The notes: a model not told the origin generated them from the sequence alone. Positions 26,849-35,908 are shown, counted from the first letter of the stretch. The stretch: 64,000 nt of DNA from an uncultured Tenacibaculum sp. (GCF_947494125.1 NZ_CANLTU010000009.1:62001-126000), one strand, 5' to 3'. Numbers and translations are program-made.

Positions 26849-29800
26849 ATGTCTAAGAAACCTTTTTCCATACTTGCAGCATTTTTATGCTCGAGCTTTT
26901 TAATAGCTCAAAATACGTTTATTCGTAAGCCTCAAATTAGTCCAGATGCATCTCAAATGGCATTTTCATATCAAGGAGATATTTGGACTTATAATTTTGG
27001 TAGTAAACAGCAAAAAAGATTAACTATTCATAAAGCTTATGAAAGTAATCCTGTTTGGAATACCAATGGAACAGAAATAGCATTTTCATCGAATAGAAAA
27101 GGAAATGATAATGTTTTTATAATGTCAATAAATGGGGGAGTACCTAAACAATTAACATACTACCCAACAGCAAATATTCCAACAAATTGGACTGAAAAAG
27201 GAGATGTATTCTTTAATACAAGAAGAGTATATCGTGGTCCAGAATGGGATGGGCAAATGTACAAGGTGAATCAAAAAGGAGGAACACCAAGTCGTTTACT
27301 AACAGCATATGGAGAAGGAGCTCAATTATCTCCAAACGGAAAGTTTATAGTATTTGTAAAAGGAGCTTGTAGAATTGCACGTGAAGATTATTCAGGTTCT
27401 GCACAAAGAGATATTTGGATTTATAATACCCAAACTAAGCAATACACTCAAATAACTACGAGTAATAAAAATGATCATTCACCAACTTGGGATGCTGCTG
27501 GAAATTTATATTATATAGGAGCTGAAAGTGGTCGATATAATATTTACAAACAGTCAATCACTGCAAACGGAACAGTTAGTGGTTCTGCTTCACAATTAAC
27601 TGCACATAAAAAAAATGGAGTTCGTACGTTTTCTGTAAGTAACAATGGAACAATTGTATATTTAAGTGGAATAGATACTTATAAAATTGAAAATGGTAAG
27701 GCTCAAAAAATCAAACTAAATATTTATTCAGATACTCGTTTTGAAAAAGAAGAAACTAAGACGGTATCTAATAAAATAAGTGACTATGCTATTTCTCCTG
27801 ATGGTAAGAAAGTTGCGATGGAGATTAATGGAGAAATTTTTGTAAAAGAAAACAACAAAGAAAAGAAGCGTTCTAATAATGTGAGTAAGCATGCTTTTAG
27901 AGATCGTAGTCCACAATGGTTAGATGACAAGACTGTAGTTTTTATGTCAGATAGAGATGGGCATTATGAGTTATATAGTGTAGTTTCTACAGATACTTTA
28001 GTTGGTTTACAAAGAAGTTTAAAAACCAAAGTAACCAAATTAACATCAAGTAAAGAAGATATAGATAATCCAATAGTATCTCCAGATAGGAAGAAAATCG
28101 CTTATCAGGTAGGAAGAGGTACTTTGATGATTGCTAACATTAAAGATGGTAAAATAGTAAAACCACAAATATATTCAGATTCTTGGGCAGCAGCTGAAGA
28201 TTTTTCTTGGAGCCCAGACAGTAAGTTTATTGCCTATTCTCAAGAAGATTTAAACTTCGATAGTGAGATATTTATTCAGTCGATAGCTGATAAAAGTAAA
28301 AAGATGAATGTTTCTATGCATCCGCGTAGTGACAGAAGTCCAGTTTGGAGTTCAGATGGAAAGAAATTAGCTTTTATTTCAAATAGAAATGGAATTAATT
28401 ACGATGTATGGATGGTATGGCTACAAAAAGAAGATTGGGAAAAATCAAAAGCAGACCATAAGGAAGGAGCATATTACGCAGAAAAGAAAGAGGATAAAAA
28501 ATCTGATAAAAAAGGAAAGAAAGGTAAAAAGAAGAAGAAGGTTGAGGTTAAAATAGATTCAGAAAGAATTTTTGATCGTTTAGTTCAAGTTACTTCTTTA
28601 CAAGACAATGAGTACAGCCCTATGTTTAGCGCAGATAGTGAGTTTATCTATTTTTCAGCAACAAACCCAGCAACCAAAAAGAGAGGTTTGTATAAAATTA
28701 AGTGGGATGGAACAAAATCTAAAGCCATAAAAGGTGTCTCAAGAGCAGGAGGTTTTAATCTGAATAATAAAAAAGTCTATTTTGTATCAGGAGGAAAGTT
28801 AAAGCAGATGAATACAAAGTCTGATAAGGTAACTGGATTACCGCATTCAGCAATGTATACTGTAAATAAAGAAAAAGAGTATACACAGGTTTTTGATGAA
28901 GGAATTCGTGCATTAACAGCAGGTTTCTATGATCCTGAATTTCACGGGTATGATTGGAAGGGTTTAGTAAAAAAATATAAACCTTGGGTATTATCAGCAT
29001 CAACACAACAAGATTATTCATATATGTATAATTTATTGTTGGGACAATTAAATGCTAGTCATATGGGGTATAGAGGAAGTGCTCCAAGAAATACAAGTGA
29101 GAAAATAGGATTATTAGGTTTAGAAGTTGAGAATACTAAAGATGGAGCTCGTGTAAAATATGTATTAGAAAATACAGTAGCAAGTAAGTCGAAAAGTAAA
29201 CTAAAAGTAGGAGATGTTATTACTCAAGTAAATGGACAGGAAGTTAATAAAAACACGAATTTCTACAGTTTATTAAAGAATACACAAAATAACGAAGTGC
29301 TATTAAGTTTAAAAGATGGTAATGAAGTAGTAATTCGTCCACAAAGCTCAATTAGAAGAGCGCAATATGAAGCTTGGATTGACTCTAGAAAAAAGTTAGT
29401 AGATGAGTATTCAAACGGACAATTAGGATATATACATATTCAAGGTATGAACACACCAAGTTTTGAACGTTTTGAAAGAGAATTAAAAGCAAGCGGTTAT
29501 GGTAAAAAAGGAATTGTAATTGATGTTCGTTATAATGGAGGTGGATGGACTACTGATAGATTAATGGCAGTTTTAAATGTAGATCAACATGCATATACAG
29601 TGCCAAGAGGAGCAGCAAAAAGTTTAAAGAATAATAAAAAGTTTACGAAAAATTACCCTTTTAATGAGCGTGCAATTTTATCAGTAAACACAAAACCAGT
29701 AGTTGCTTTATGTAATGAAAACAGTTATTCAAATGCTGAAATATTTTCACATGCATTTAAAAATTTAGGTTTAGGGAAATTAGTAGGACAGCCGACTTTT

Positions 29801-30016
29801 GGAGCAGTAATTTCAACAGGAGGTAAAAGATTACAAAATGGATTTATTCGTATGCCATTTAGAGCTTGGTTTGTAAAGAAATCAGGAAGAAATATGGAGA
29901 ATGAGGCACCAGCTGTACCAGACTATTTAGTTAAAAACGCACCAGGATGGAAAGAAAGAAACGAGGATGCACAGTTAAAGAAAGCAGTTGAGGTATTACT
30001 AAAAGACTTGAAATAA
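26849..30016 (+). CDS. Tricorn-like protease: beta-propeller, PDZ and S41 domains, exported
   Basis: The 1055-residue protein has a signal peptide (SILAAFLCSSFLIAQ), then WD40-like PD40 propeller blades such as SPDASQMAFSYQGDIW and SSDGKKLAFISNRNG over about 25-520. A Lys-rich linker is at about 528-570, with more blades to about 640. A PDZ-like domain with VGDVITQVNGQEV lies near 785-800. The C-terminal S41 protease core has YNGGGWTTDR near 895 and NENSYSNAEIFSHAF with the nucleophile Ser near 959. This is tricorn-protease architecture, which degrades oligopeptides; the signal peptide places it outside the cytoplasm here. It is isolated by a terminator downstream. Confidence 0.88.
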   Translation: MSKKPFSILAAFLCSSFLIAQNTFIRKPQISPDASQMAFSYQGDIWTYNFGSKQQKRLTIHKAYESNPVWNTNGTEIAFSSNRKGNDNVFIMSINGGVPKQLTYYPTANIPTNWTEKGDVFFNTRRVYRGPEWDGQMYKVNQKGGTPSRLLTAYGEGAQLSPNGKFIVFVKGACRIAREDYSGSAQRDIWIYNTQTKQYTQITTSNKNDHSPTWDAAGNLYYIGAESGRYNIYKQSITANGTVSGSASQLTAHKKNGVRTFSVSNNGTIVYLSGIDTYKIENGKAQKIKLNIYSDTRFEKEETKTVSNKISDYAISPDGKKVAMEINGEIFVKENNKEKKRSNNVSKHAFRDRSPQWLDDKTVVFMSDRDGHYELYSVVSTDTLVGLQRSLKTKVTKLTSSKEDIDNPIVSPDRKKIAYQVGRGTLMIANIKDGKIVKPQIYSDSWAAAEDFSWSPDSKFIAYSQEDLNFDSEIFIQSIADKSKKMNVSMHPRSDRSPVWSSDGKKLAFISNRNGINYDVWMVWLQKEDWEKSKADHKEGAYYAEKKEDKKSDKKGKKGKKKKKVEVKIDSERIFDRLVQVTSLQDNEYSPMFSADSEFIYFSATNPATKKRGLYKIKWDGTKSKAIKGVSRAGGFNLNNKKVYFVSGGKLKQMNTKSDKVTGLPHSAMYTVNKEKEYTQVFDEGIRALTAGFYDPEFHGYDWKGLVKKYKPWVLSASTQQDYSYMYNLLLGQLNASHMGYRGSAPRNTSEKIGLLGLEVENTKDGARVKYVLENTVASKSKSKLKVGDVITQVNGQEVNKNTNFYSLLKNTQNNEVLLSLKDGNEVVIRPQSSIRRAQYEAWIDSRKKLVDEYSNGQLGYIHIQGMNTPSFERFERELKASGYGKKGIVIDVRYNGGGWTTDRLMAVLNVDQHAYTVPRGAAKSLKNNKKFTKNYPFNERAILSVNTKPVVALCNENSYSNAEIFSHAFKNLGLGKLVGQPTFGAVISTGGKRLQNGFIRMPFRAWFVKKSGRNMENEAPAVPDYLVKNAPGWKERNEDAQLKKAVEVLLKDLK

Positions 30017-30044
30017 ATTAGAAGAATTTAAAGTAGAAAAAATG

Positions 30045-30075
30045 AAGCGTAGAATTTTAATTCTACGCTTTTTTT
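30045..30075 (+). terminator. Terminator after the tricorn-like gene
   Basis: A perfect 12-bp stem AAGCGTAGAATT/AATTCTACGCTT with a 2-nt turn, followed by T-rich sequence. It ends just before the recQ promoter box. Confidence 0.88.
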
Positions 30076-30080
30076 ATGGT

Positions 30081-30088
30081 TATTTTTG
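30081..30088 (+). promoter_or_regulatory. -7 box for recQ that decides its start codon
   Basis: TATTTTTG matches TAnnTTTG and lies inside a possible 5' extension of the recQ frame (ATG 30076). Transcription would start near 30092, so translation must begin at ATG 30094 or 30097. Confidence 0.5.
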
Positions 30089-30096
30089 CATTTATG

Positions 30097-32208
30097 ATGG
30101 AGATAACAGAAAAAGATTTATTAGAAAAGTTAAAGTCAAGTTTTGGATATGATAGTTTTCGATTAGAGCAACAAAAAATTATCGAAAATATTTTAAATAA
30201 AAAAGATACGTTGGTAATTATGCCAACAGGAGGTGGTAAATCTATTTGTTTTCAATTACCAGCATTATTCTTTAAAGGGATAACATTAGTTATTTCACCT
30301 TTAATAGCATTAATGAAAGATCAGGTAGATAGCTTAAAAGCCAATGGGATATCTGCTACTTATTATAATAGTAGTCAATCTGCAGAACAGCAACAACAGG
30401 TTTTTGATGCAATCGTAAATAAAGAAGTAAAGTTAGTATACGTTGCTCCTGAAAGTTTGTCGTTACTTCAAAATATATTAAATCAAACCTATATTAGTTG
30501 CGTAGCTATAGATGAGGCACATTGTATTTCTGCTTGGGGTCATGATTTTAGACCTTCCTATAAACAACTTTCATTTTTAAAAAAATCATTGCCAGATGTA
30601 CCAATTGTAGCTTTAACAGCAACAGCAGATAAAGCAACACAAGAAGATATTTTAGAGCAATTAGCAATTCCAAATGCAACTAAATATGTAAGTTCATTTA
30701 ATAGAGAAAATATAAGTTTAGAGGTTCGACCAGCAAATGATAGGGTGCAACAAATTATTAAGTTTATAAATAAAAAGCCAAATGAATCGGGGATTGTATA
30801 CTGTTTAAGTAGAAAGGCAACAGAGCAATTGGCTAGTAAACTAAAGCAAAATAATATAAATGCAAAAGCGTATCACGCAGGATTAAATTTTGAAGAAAGA
30901 GCAAAAACACAAGAAGATTTTATAAAAGATGATGTAGCTATTATCTGTGCAACAGTTGCCTTTGGAATGGGGATCGATAAGTCGAATGTGCGTTGGGTGA
31001 TACACTATAACATGCCCAAAAATATAGAAGGATATTATCAAGAAATTGGACGTTCAGGACGTGATGGTTTACCAGCAAAAGCATTGCTTTTTCATAGTTA
31101 TGCAGATGTAATTCAATTGCGACAATTTATAGCAAATACAGGAAATAAAGAAGTACAAGAAGCAAAACTTGATAGAATGAAACAGTTTGCAGAAGCAACC
31201 GTATGTAGGCGAAAGATTTTGTTGAGTTACTTTGGTGAACTGATAGAAGAAAATTGTGGAAATTGCGACGTATGTAAAAACCCTCCAACCTTTTTTGATG
31301 GTACAGTAATAGCACAAAAAGCATTGTCAGCCATATACCGTTTGCAGCAAAAAGAAGCAATGGGTACAGTTATAGATGTACTTAGGGGAGCTAAAAATGC
31401 GGCAGTTTTAGATAAAAATTATCAAGTATTAAAAACATATGGAATAGGTAACGATATTTCTTGGAAAGATTGGCAACATTATATAATTCAGCTAATAAAC
31501 CAAGGGTATTGTCAAATAGCATTTCATTTAAACAATACCTTACAGTTAACAGATTTTTCAAATAAAATACTTTTCGATGGAGAAAAAATAGCGTTAACAA
31601 TACCAATAGAAATTAAAAAGGAAGAAAAGCTAGTAAAAGCAACAGGTAAGAAAGTAACGAATAAAGCAGTTAAAGATACTTTATTCGAACGCTTAAGAAA
31701 ATTGCGCTATAGGATTGCACAAGAAGAAGATATTGCGGCTTATTTAGTTTTTAGTGATGCTACTTTGAGAGAATTAGAAAACGAACGACCACAAACTGAT
31801 AATGAATTTTTAGCAATAAGCGGAGTAGGACAACGAAAGCTTGAGGTATACGGTGGTGAGTTTATGGAAGAAATAAGAACTTTTATAAAAGAAAAAAAGA
31901 GAGGAAAAAAAGACACAACGTTAGAAACCTACAATTTATATAAAGAAGGTTTTACAATAGATGAAATTGCAGAGAAACGAAATTTAAAAGCACAAACAAT
32001 ATTTTCACATTTATCAAAATTATACTTAGAAGGAAAGGATGTGAGTTTAGATGAGTTTATTGATGCTAGTACTGTGAAATTAATTGCAAATGCGAAAAAA
32101 GTATTAAAAAACGAGCCAACTTTAAAACCCTATTTTGAATTTTTAGGAGAAAAAGTTCCTTATGAACAAATACGAATAGGACTTACCATTTTGCAAAAGA
32201 AAAGATAA
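30097..32208 (+). CDS. recQ: ATP-dependent DNA helicase RecQ
   Basis: About 703 residues; a 3'-5' superfamily 2 helicase acting in recombination and fork repair. Walker [15 protein letters not shown] is near residue 42-55, the DEAH box [19 protein letters not shown] near 136-154, VALTATAD near 170, and motif [15 protein letters not shown] near 312. The RQC zinc site has Cys in [12 protein letters not shown] and CGNCDVC (about 370-393). An HRDC-like domain with [11 protein letters not shown] lies near 560-570, and a further HTH segment ([20 protein letters not shown]) near 623-642. I place the start at 30097 (ATG 30094 adjacent) because a promoter box overlaps the upstream extension. It is followed after 10 nt by a J-domain-like gene. 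Confidence 0.93.
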   Translation: MEITEKDLLEKLKSSFGYDSFRLEQQKIIENILNKKDTLVIMPTGGGKSICFQLPALFFKGITLVISPLIALMKDQVDSLKANGISATYYNSSQSAEQQQQVFDAIVNKEVKLVYVAPESLSLLQNILNQTYISCVAIDEAHCISAWGHDFRPSYKQLSFLKKSLPDVPIVALTATADKATQEDILEQLAIPNATKYVSSFNRENISLEVRPANDRVQQIIKFINKKPNESGIVYCLSRKATEQLASKLKQNNINAKAYHAGLNFEERAKTQEDFIKDDVAIICATVAFGMGIDKSNVRWVIHYNMPKNIEGYYQEIGRSGRDGLPAKALLFHSYADVIQLRQFIANTGNKEVQEAKLDRMKQFAEATVCRRKILLSYFGELIEENCGNCDVCKNPPTFFDGTVIAQKALSAIYRLQQKEAMGTVIDVLRGAKNAAVLDKNYQVLKTYGIGNDISWKDWQHYIIQLINQGYCQIAFHLNNTLQLTDFSNKILFDGEKIALTIPIEIKKEEKLVKATGKKVTNKAVKDTLFERLRKLRYRIAQEEDIAAYLVFSDATLRELENERPQTDNEFLAISGVGQRKLEVYGGEFMEEIRTFIKEKKRGKKDTTLETYNLYKEGFTIDEIAEKRNLKAQTIFSHLSKLYLEGKDVSLDEFIDASTVKLIANAKKVLKNEPTLKPYFEFLGEKVPYEQIRIGLTILQKKR

Positions 32209-32218
32209 CTTATAAGTT

Positions 32219-32935
32219 ATGAAAGAGTCTCATTTACCAATTGATTTAACAAATAGTAGCGCTTTAAAATTAAAAGAGCTTATAGTTAGTTTAGAGAATG
32301 AGATAAATAAAATAGAAAAAAAGTTACTCCCTTTTGAACAGTTACTACGAAGTGCAATAGCAGATTTATTAGTAGAAGAAAGAGAGTTCGTAATTTTATA
32401 CAAGCAACAGAAGAAAGCAAAAAAAGCAAAAAGATTAGAGCAAAAACGTAGAGGGAAAAACTATAAAGAAACTACGGGATTAAAAGTAATACAAAAGCAA
32501 AAAATCAGCTTAGATAAAGAGAATTTAAAAGAGAAAAAAAGGCTGTACAAAGAAGCTATGTTGTATGTGCATCCAGATAAGTTTTCAATGAAAGAAGCAG
32601 AAGAATCTTTGGCAACAGAGATTACCACAAAGCTTATAGAAATATATAAAACAGGAACTTTTGAAGAATTACAAAACTATCATTCATATATTTTTAGTGG
32701 TAATTTAACTGTTAAAATAGGAAAAAATACTGTAAAAACAGGCGCTAATAATGATGAAAACGAATATTTAAAGAGTGAAGTTATTCGTTTAGAAGAACAA
32801 TTAAACAAATTGCAAAACAGTTATGCAAACAAAGTTCTAAACGAATATAAAAAACCTTTACTGTTTGTAGAAGAATTAAAAAAATATTACAAAGACAGAA
32901 TTTTTAAATTTAAAAAACGAACACGAACAAAATAA
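32219..32935 (+). CDS. Coiled-coil protein with a J-domain-like HPD segment
   Basis: The 238-residue protein is strongly charged and mostly helical. An N-terminal coiled-coil (about 12-45) is followed by a basic segment rich in Lys/Arg (about 58-110). The middle reads YKEAMLYVHPDKFSMKEAEE (about 110-129), with the His-Pro-Asp tripeptide that J domains use to stimulate Hsp70, then a helix with TKLIEIYKTGTFEELQNYH. A second coiled-coil lies at about 185-215, and the C-terminus is very basic (FKFKKRTRTK). There is no signal peptide. Its gene is 10 nt after recQ and shares the terminator, so the two are cotranscribed. A link to Hsp70 or to RecQ is inference. Confidence 0.6.
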   Translation: MKESHLPIDLTNSSALKLKELIVSLENEINKIEKKLLPFEQLLRSAIADLLVEEREFVILYKQQKKAKKAKRLEQKRRGKNYKETTGLKVIQKQKISLDKENLKEKKRLYKEAMLYVHPDKFSMKEAEESLATEITTKLIEIYKTGTFEELQNYHSYIFSGNLTVKIGKNTVKTGANNDENEYLKSEVIRLEEQLNKLQNSYANKVLNEYKKPLLFVEELKKYYKDRIFKFKKRTRTK

Positions 32936-32971
32936 AACGGCATCATAAATTATTAATTTAAGATGCCGTTT
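32935..32971. terminator. Bidirectional terminator
   Basis: A 10-bp stem AAACGGCATC/GATGCCGTTT with a 17-nt AT-rich loop, between the convergent J-like gene and the membrane protein gene. Confidence 0.7.
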
Positions 32972-32977
32972 AGTAGT

Positions 32978-33601
32978 TTATAATTCAGTTTTTAAATCAT
33001 CCATTTCTTTAATAAGATCATCTAATTTAGAAATATGAGTTGCATACAGAATTTTAGTAGAAATAGTATACACTAAAATACCAATTGCAGAAACACATAT
33101 CGCAACTATAAAACCAACACTTATTATTTGTAATAGAGAAGTATCGCTAGAAATAAATTTAGAAAGAAAACTTTTTTCTTTAATATTAAATGCTAGGATA
33201 AATATTGATAAAATAGCGGCAGGAATAGCAAAAACAAAAAGTCTCTTAGTCGATTTCATAATTAAACTAATAATATGTCTATACTGTTTAAGATAAGTTA
33301 AATTATCAGATTTAACATCAATAGTTTTAAATTTACTGAGTAGTTTACTATTAAAAAAATATAAACACAAAATTAAAAAAGCAGCATATAAGCCTATAGT
33401 TACTTCAGATAGTAATGCCATCCCAATAACAACTATAATAGCCATAGGAATGAGCCCTTTGTTATCTATTTCGTAAGTGCGTTTAATTTTATTAATTATT
33501 GATTTTGATTTTTGATTATATAAGTTGTTGATTTTAGGAGCAATTAATGATTGTTCATTAATAAAAGCTTCGGTCCAAATTTTTTCAATCGATTTTTCCA
33601 T
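32978..33601 (-). CDS. Membrane protein paired with an ECF sigma factor (possible anti-sigma partner)
   Basis: The 207-residue protein has a soluble N-terminus (about 1-48, rich in Lys and Asn) and about four hydrophobic segments: MAIIVVIGMALLSEV with the adjoining GLYAAFLILCLYFF (about 53-85), FVFAIPAAILSIFILAF (about 120-137) and IISVGFIVAICVSAIGILVY (about 158-178). A short acidic C-terminal helix ends it. No zinc-binding anti-sigma motif is seen. The start lies 17 bases inside the sigma gene, so translation is coupled. By position it may bind the sigma factor at the membrane, but I cannot show this from sequence. Confidence 0.55.
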   Translation of the reverse strand: MEKSIEKIWTEAFINEQSLIAPKINNLYNQKSKSIINKIKRTYEIDNKGLIPMAIIVVIGMALLSEVTIGLYAAFLILCLYFFNSKLLSKFKTIDVKSDNLTYLKQYRHIISLIMKSTKRLFVFAIPAAILSIFILAFNIKEKSFLSKFISSDTSLLQIISVGFIVAICVSAIGILVYTISTKILYATHISKLDDLIKEMDDLKTEL

Positions 33602-34067
33602 CTAATAATATTTTTAATTGTTTTTTAATTCTGTTAATACGTACAGCAATATTGTTAGCGCTAGTTCCTATAATTACTGCAATTTCCTTATTAGGATTTT
33701 CTTCTAAATAAAGTAAAATGATAGCTCTATCCAGTTCTGACAATTTCTTTATAGCGTCATATAACAAGTTTAAGTTCTCATTTTCAAAAGCAGAGTTTTT
33801 GTCAGATTCTTCGTGAAGAATTTCAACAGAATTACCTCTTCGTTTATTTTTCTTAGAAAGTGTTAAACAAATATTTAAGGTAATTCGATATATCCAAGTA
33901 GACCATTTCGATTTATTTTGAAAAGCATCTCTACTTTTCCAAATCTGTAAACAAGCTTCTTGATAAAAATCTTCAAAGTCTTCTTGAGAGTCAGTGTATG
34001 CTCTGCATATCTTTATAATAATACCCGCATGAGGTAAAATTGAAGTTATATAAAAGTCGTTACTCAA
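33585..34067 (-). CDS. ECF-type RNA polymerase sigma factor
   Basis: 160 residues with the two conserved sigma-70 regions: region 2 with DFEDFYQEACLQIWKSRDAF (about 28-47) and KWSTWIYRITLNICL, and region 4 with LSELDRAIILLYLEENPNKE (about 108-127) and ANNIAVRINRIKKQLK as the recognition helix. Small ECF factors redirect RNA polymerase to stress or envelope regulons. It overlaps the downstream membrane protein gene by 17 nt. It is divergent from the GbsR-type regulator gene, with 119 nt between them. The minus-strand promoter is not clear; TATTCTTG near 34110-34117 is one base off the usual box. Confidence 0.85.
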   Translation of the reverse strand: MSNDFYITSILPHAGIIIKICRAYTDSQEDFEDFYQEACLQIWKSRDAFQNKSKWSTWIYRITLNICLTLSKKNKRRGNSVEILHEESDKNSAFENENLNLLYDAIKKLSELDRAIILLYLEENPNKEIAVIIGTSANNIAVRINRIKKQLKILLDGKID

Positions 34068-34137
34068 AATTGTTTTTCTTGGTTAGTAATTCGGGAATTA
34101 AAAATATTACAAGAATAGTAAAAAAATAAATATATTT

Positions 34138-34163
34138 TATTTTCAGAAATTATTGAAAGTTTA
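34138..34163. repeat. 26-bp repeat, copy 1 (upstream of GbsR-type gene)
   Basis: This sequence is the exact reverse complement of 34708-34733. Each copy contains a smaller symmetric site, TTTCA-N8-TGAAA. Copy 1 covers the -33 ATTG (34152-34155) of the regulator promoter, so protein binding here would block it. An operator is the likeliest reading. Confidence 0.8.
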
Positions 34164-34182
34164 AAATAATAGTATATATTTG
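34152..34182 (+). promoter_or_regulatory. Promoter of the GbsR-type regulator
   Basis: ATTG (34152-34155), a 19-nt spacer and TATATTTG (34175-34182). The start codon lies only 4 nt beyond the box, so the mRNA is probably leaderless. Confidence 0.7.
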
Positions 34183-34186
34183 CAGT

Positions 34187-34693
34187 ATGAAATTAGAAGA
34201 CGCAAAATTAAAATACATTCATACTTGGGGTAGTTTGGCAACAAACTGGGGTATTAATAAAACCATGGCGCAAGTGCATGCATTATTATTAGTGTCTACA
34301 AAACCACTATCTGCAGATGATATAATGGAAACATTGAAGATATCACGTGGAAATGTGAATATGAATGTAAGAGCGTTAATAGATTGGGGAATTGTAAATA
34401 AAGAGTTTGTCGTAGGAGAACGTAAAGAGTTTTTTGTTGCAGGAAAAGATATATGGGAGTTATTTAAACAAGTAACAAAAGAGCGTAAGAAAAGAGAAAT
34501 AGAGCCAGTACTTAAAGTTCTAGAAGATTTAAAGAATGATGTTGAAGATAATTCTGAAGAAGCAGAAGACTTTAAAAAGATGATGGGAGATTTATCCTCA
34601 GTAACCACAACTGTTAATGGTATTTTAGATAAAGCAATTAAAGCCGATGAACATTGGTTATTATCTAACTTTACTAAAATGATAAAAAAGTAA
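34187..34693 (+). CDS. GbsR/MarR-family transcriptional regulator
   Basis: The 168-residue protein has a winged helix: KTMAQVHALLLVSTKPLSAD (about 25-44), IMETLKISRGNVNMNVRALI (about 46-65, recognition helix) and a wing with GIVNKEFVVGERKEFF (about 68-83). A helical dimerisation tail follows. GbsR members repress genes for osmolyte or membrane functions in other bacteria; the effector here is unknown. The gene is bracketed by two inverted copies of a 26-bp sequence, one at its promoter and one at the start of the next gene. It probably controls itself and the downstream cluster (inference). The mRNA appears leaderless. Confidence 0.82.
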   Translation: MKLEDAKLKYIHTWGSLATNWGINKTMAQVHALLLVSTKPLSADDIMETLKISRGNVNMNVRALIDWGIVNKEFVVGERKEFFVAGKDIWELFKQVTKERKKREIEPVLKVLEDLKNDVEDNSEEAEDFKKMMGDLSSVTTTVNGILDKAIKADEHWLLSNFTKMIKK

Positions 34694-34707
34694 AAAAAAT
34701 TTGCAAA

Positions 34708-34733
34708 TAAACTTTCAATAATTTCTGAAAATA
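34708..34733. repeat. 26-bp repeat, copy 2 (at the start of the next gene)
   Basis: Exact inverted copy of 34138-34163. Its last base is the first base of the start codon at 34733. I see no TAnnTTTG box between it and the regulator gene. Confidence 0.8.
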
Positions 34734-35074
34734 TGAAATATATAAAAATATTAATAAATTTAAATAGAGCAATTATGGTAATAACCTTATTATTATATAC
34801 AACTTTCATCTTAGGGTTATATGCTCAAATAATATTAGGAGCTTTTCAAATTCTAACAGGAATAGTTTTATTATTTTTTATTAAAAACTTCTCGAAAGAA
34901 AATAAAAATAGGTTATCAATTTATTGGTGTTTAACTATAGGCTATGGATTAACCTGGTTAACAAACTTATTGGATTTCCTTGATAGCCTTTGGGTAGTCT
35001 TATTAATAATTTTGCCTTTAAGTATTGCTAGTTATTTTACGTTCATTTTGGAATCTATAAAGAAAGAAATATGA
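34733..35074 (+). CDS. Small four-helix membrane protein
   Basis: 113 residues with about four hydrophobic segments: IMVITLLLYTTFILGLYAQI (about 14-33), ILGAFQILTGIVLLFFI (about 34-50), IYWCLTIGYGLTWLTNLLDF (about 63-82) and LWVVLLIILPLSIASYFTF (about 86-104). It is located in the inner membrane by prediction. Its start codon abuts the second copy of the 26-bp repeat. The end overlaps the next gene by 4 nt (ATGA), so the two are translationally coupled. No known family is recognised. Confidence 0.6.
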   Translation: MKYIKILINLNRAIMVITLLLYTTFILGLYAQIILGAFQILTGIVLLFFIKNFSKENKNRLSIYWCLTIGYGLTWLTNLLDFLDSLWVVLLIILPLSIASYFTFILESIKKEI

Positions 35075-35415
35075 ATCAAGTTGCTTATATAATCTATGCA
35101 TTAGTATCAATTTTAATAGTAATTAAGGTAGGAAATCTATGCTACAGTAACGGGAAAATTTACATATTAAGTTATTTCCCAGAGGATGTAAACTTTGGTA
35201 ATGGGATAAACAAATTACTAAGAACAGCTTATTATTTATTAAATATTGGATTAGTTGTATGGAGCTTAAATACCATGAAAGAAATTACCACATTCATTCA
35301 TATAATTAAAGAGATTGTAAAAAGATTAAGTTACGTTTTTTTAATAATAGGATGTCTTCATTATATCAATATTTATATAGTTTATTTAATTCACAAACAT
35401 TTAAAGGAAAAGTAA
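35071..35415 (+). CDS. Small membrane protein, paralogous to the split gene at 35927-36309
   Basis: 114 residues with an N-terminal helix (VAYIIYALVSILIVIKVGNL, about 4-23), a polar loop, a second helix in AYYLLNIGLVVWSLN (about 53-67) and a third, LSYVFLIIGCLHYINIYIVY (about 86-105). It shares AYIIY and YYLLNIG at the same spacing with the interrupted gene further down the cluster, so the two are paralogues. Family and function are unknown. It overlaps its upstream neighbour by 4 nt and is followed after 1 nt by the flavin-fold gene. Confidence 0.58.
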   Translation: MNQVAYIIYALVSILIVIKVGNLCYSNGKIYILSYFPEDVNFGNGINKLLRTAYYLLNIGLVVWSLNTMKEITTFIHIIKEIVKRLSYVFLIIGCLHYINIYIVYLIHKHLKEK

Positions 35416-35416
35416 T

Positions 35417-35908
35417 ATGGAATTACCGTTAAAAGAAAGTTGGAGTAAAATAAAAAAGCATTTTAAAAAAAGTATGAGAAAAAACATGCATGTTTCTATA
35501 GCATCAGTTAATGCAAATAATGAACCCACAGTAACGCCAATAGGCTCTTTATTTTTAAACGAAAATCAAACAGGTTTCTATTTTGAAAAATTTGCTACAA
35601 AGCTTAACAAAAATGAAAAAACGAACAAAAATATATGTGTTTTAGCTGTAAATACAGGTAAAATATTTTGGTTAAAATCGTTGTTTCGAGGAGAATTTTC
35701 GGAATATCCAGGAGTAAAATTATATGGTGAATTAGGAGAGAAAAGAGAAGCAAATAGCAATGAAATACGTGCTATGCAACGAAGAGTAAGTGCTACAAAA
35801 TTATTAAAAGGACATACTTCCTTATGGAAAGACATGAGTTTGGTTAGAGAAATTAAATTTACAAAGGCAGAGAAAATAAATCTTGCAAGAATGACAAGAA
35901 AATTATAA
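35417..35908 (+). CDS. Pyridoxamine-phosphate-oxidase-fold (flavin-binding-like) protein
   Basis: A 163-residue cytoplasmic protein reading as the split-barrel PNPOx-like fold: MHVSIASVNANNEPTVTPIG (about 24-43) is the typical first strand pair, followed by GFYFEKFATKLNKNEKTNKN (about 54-73) and ICVLAVNTGKIFWLKSLF. Such proteins bind FMN, F420 or heme and often reduce small molecules. No specific catalytic residues can be named. Within the cluster it is the only clearly soluble redox-type protein. Spacing of 1 nt from the preceding gene shows it is in the operon. Confidence 0.62.
   Translation: MELPLKESWSKIKKHFKKSMRKNMHVSIASVNANNEPTVTPIGSLFLNENQTGFYFEKFATKLNKNEKTNKNICVLAVNTGKIFWLKSLFRGEFSEYPGVKLYGELGEKREANSNEIRAMQRRVSATKLLKGHTSLWKDMSLVREIKFTKAEKINLARMTRKL

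Noticed and set aside
28430..28560. Lys-rich run in the tricorn-like protein as a sign of frameshift
   Set aside because: The reading frame stays open with propeller blades on both sides; it is a low-complexity linker.
30076..30096. N-terminal extension of recQ (MVIFAFM)
   Set aside because: It overlaps the TATTTTTG box, and RecQ homology begins after the next ATG.
34138..34733. Miniature transposon carrying the GbsR-type gene between 26-bp terminal repeats
   Set aside because: No flanking target duplication is seen, and one repeat fits exactly over a promoter element. Twin operators explain the data better, though not conclusively.
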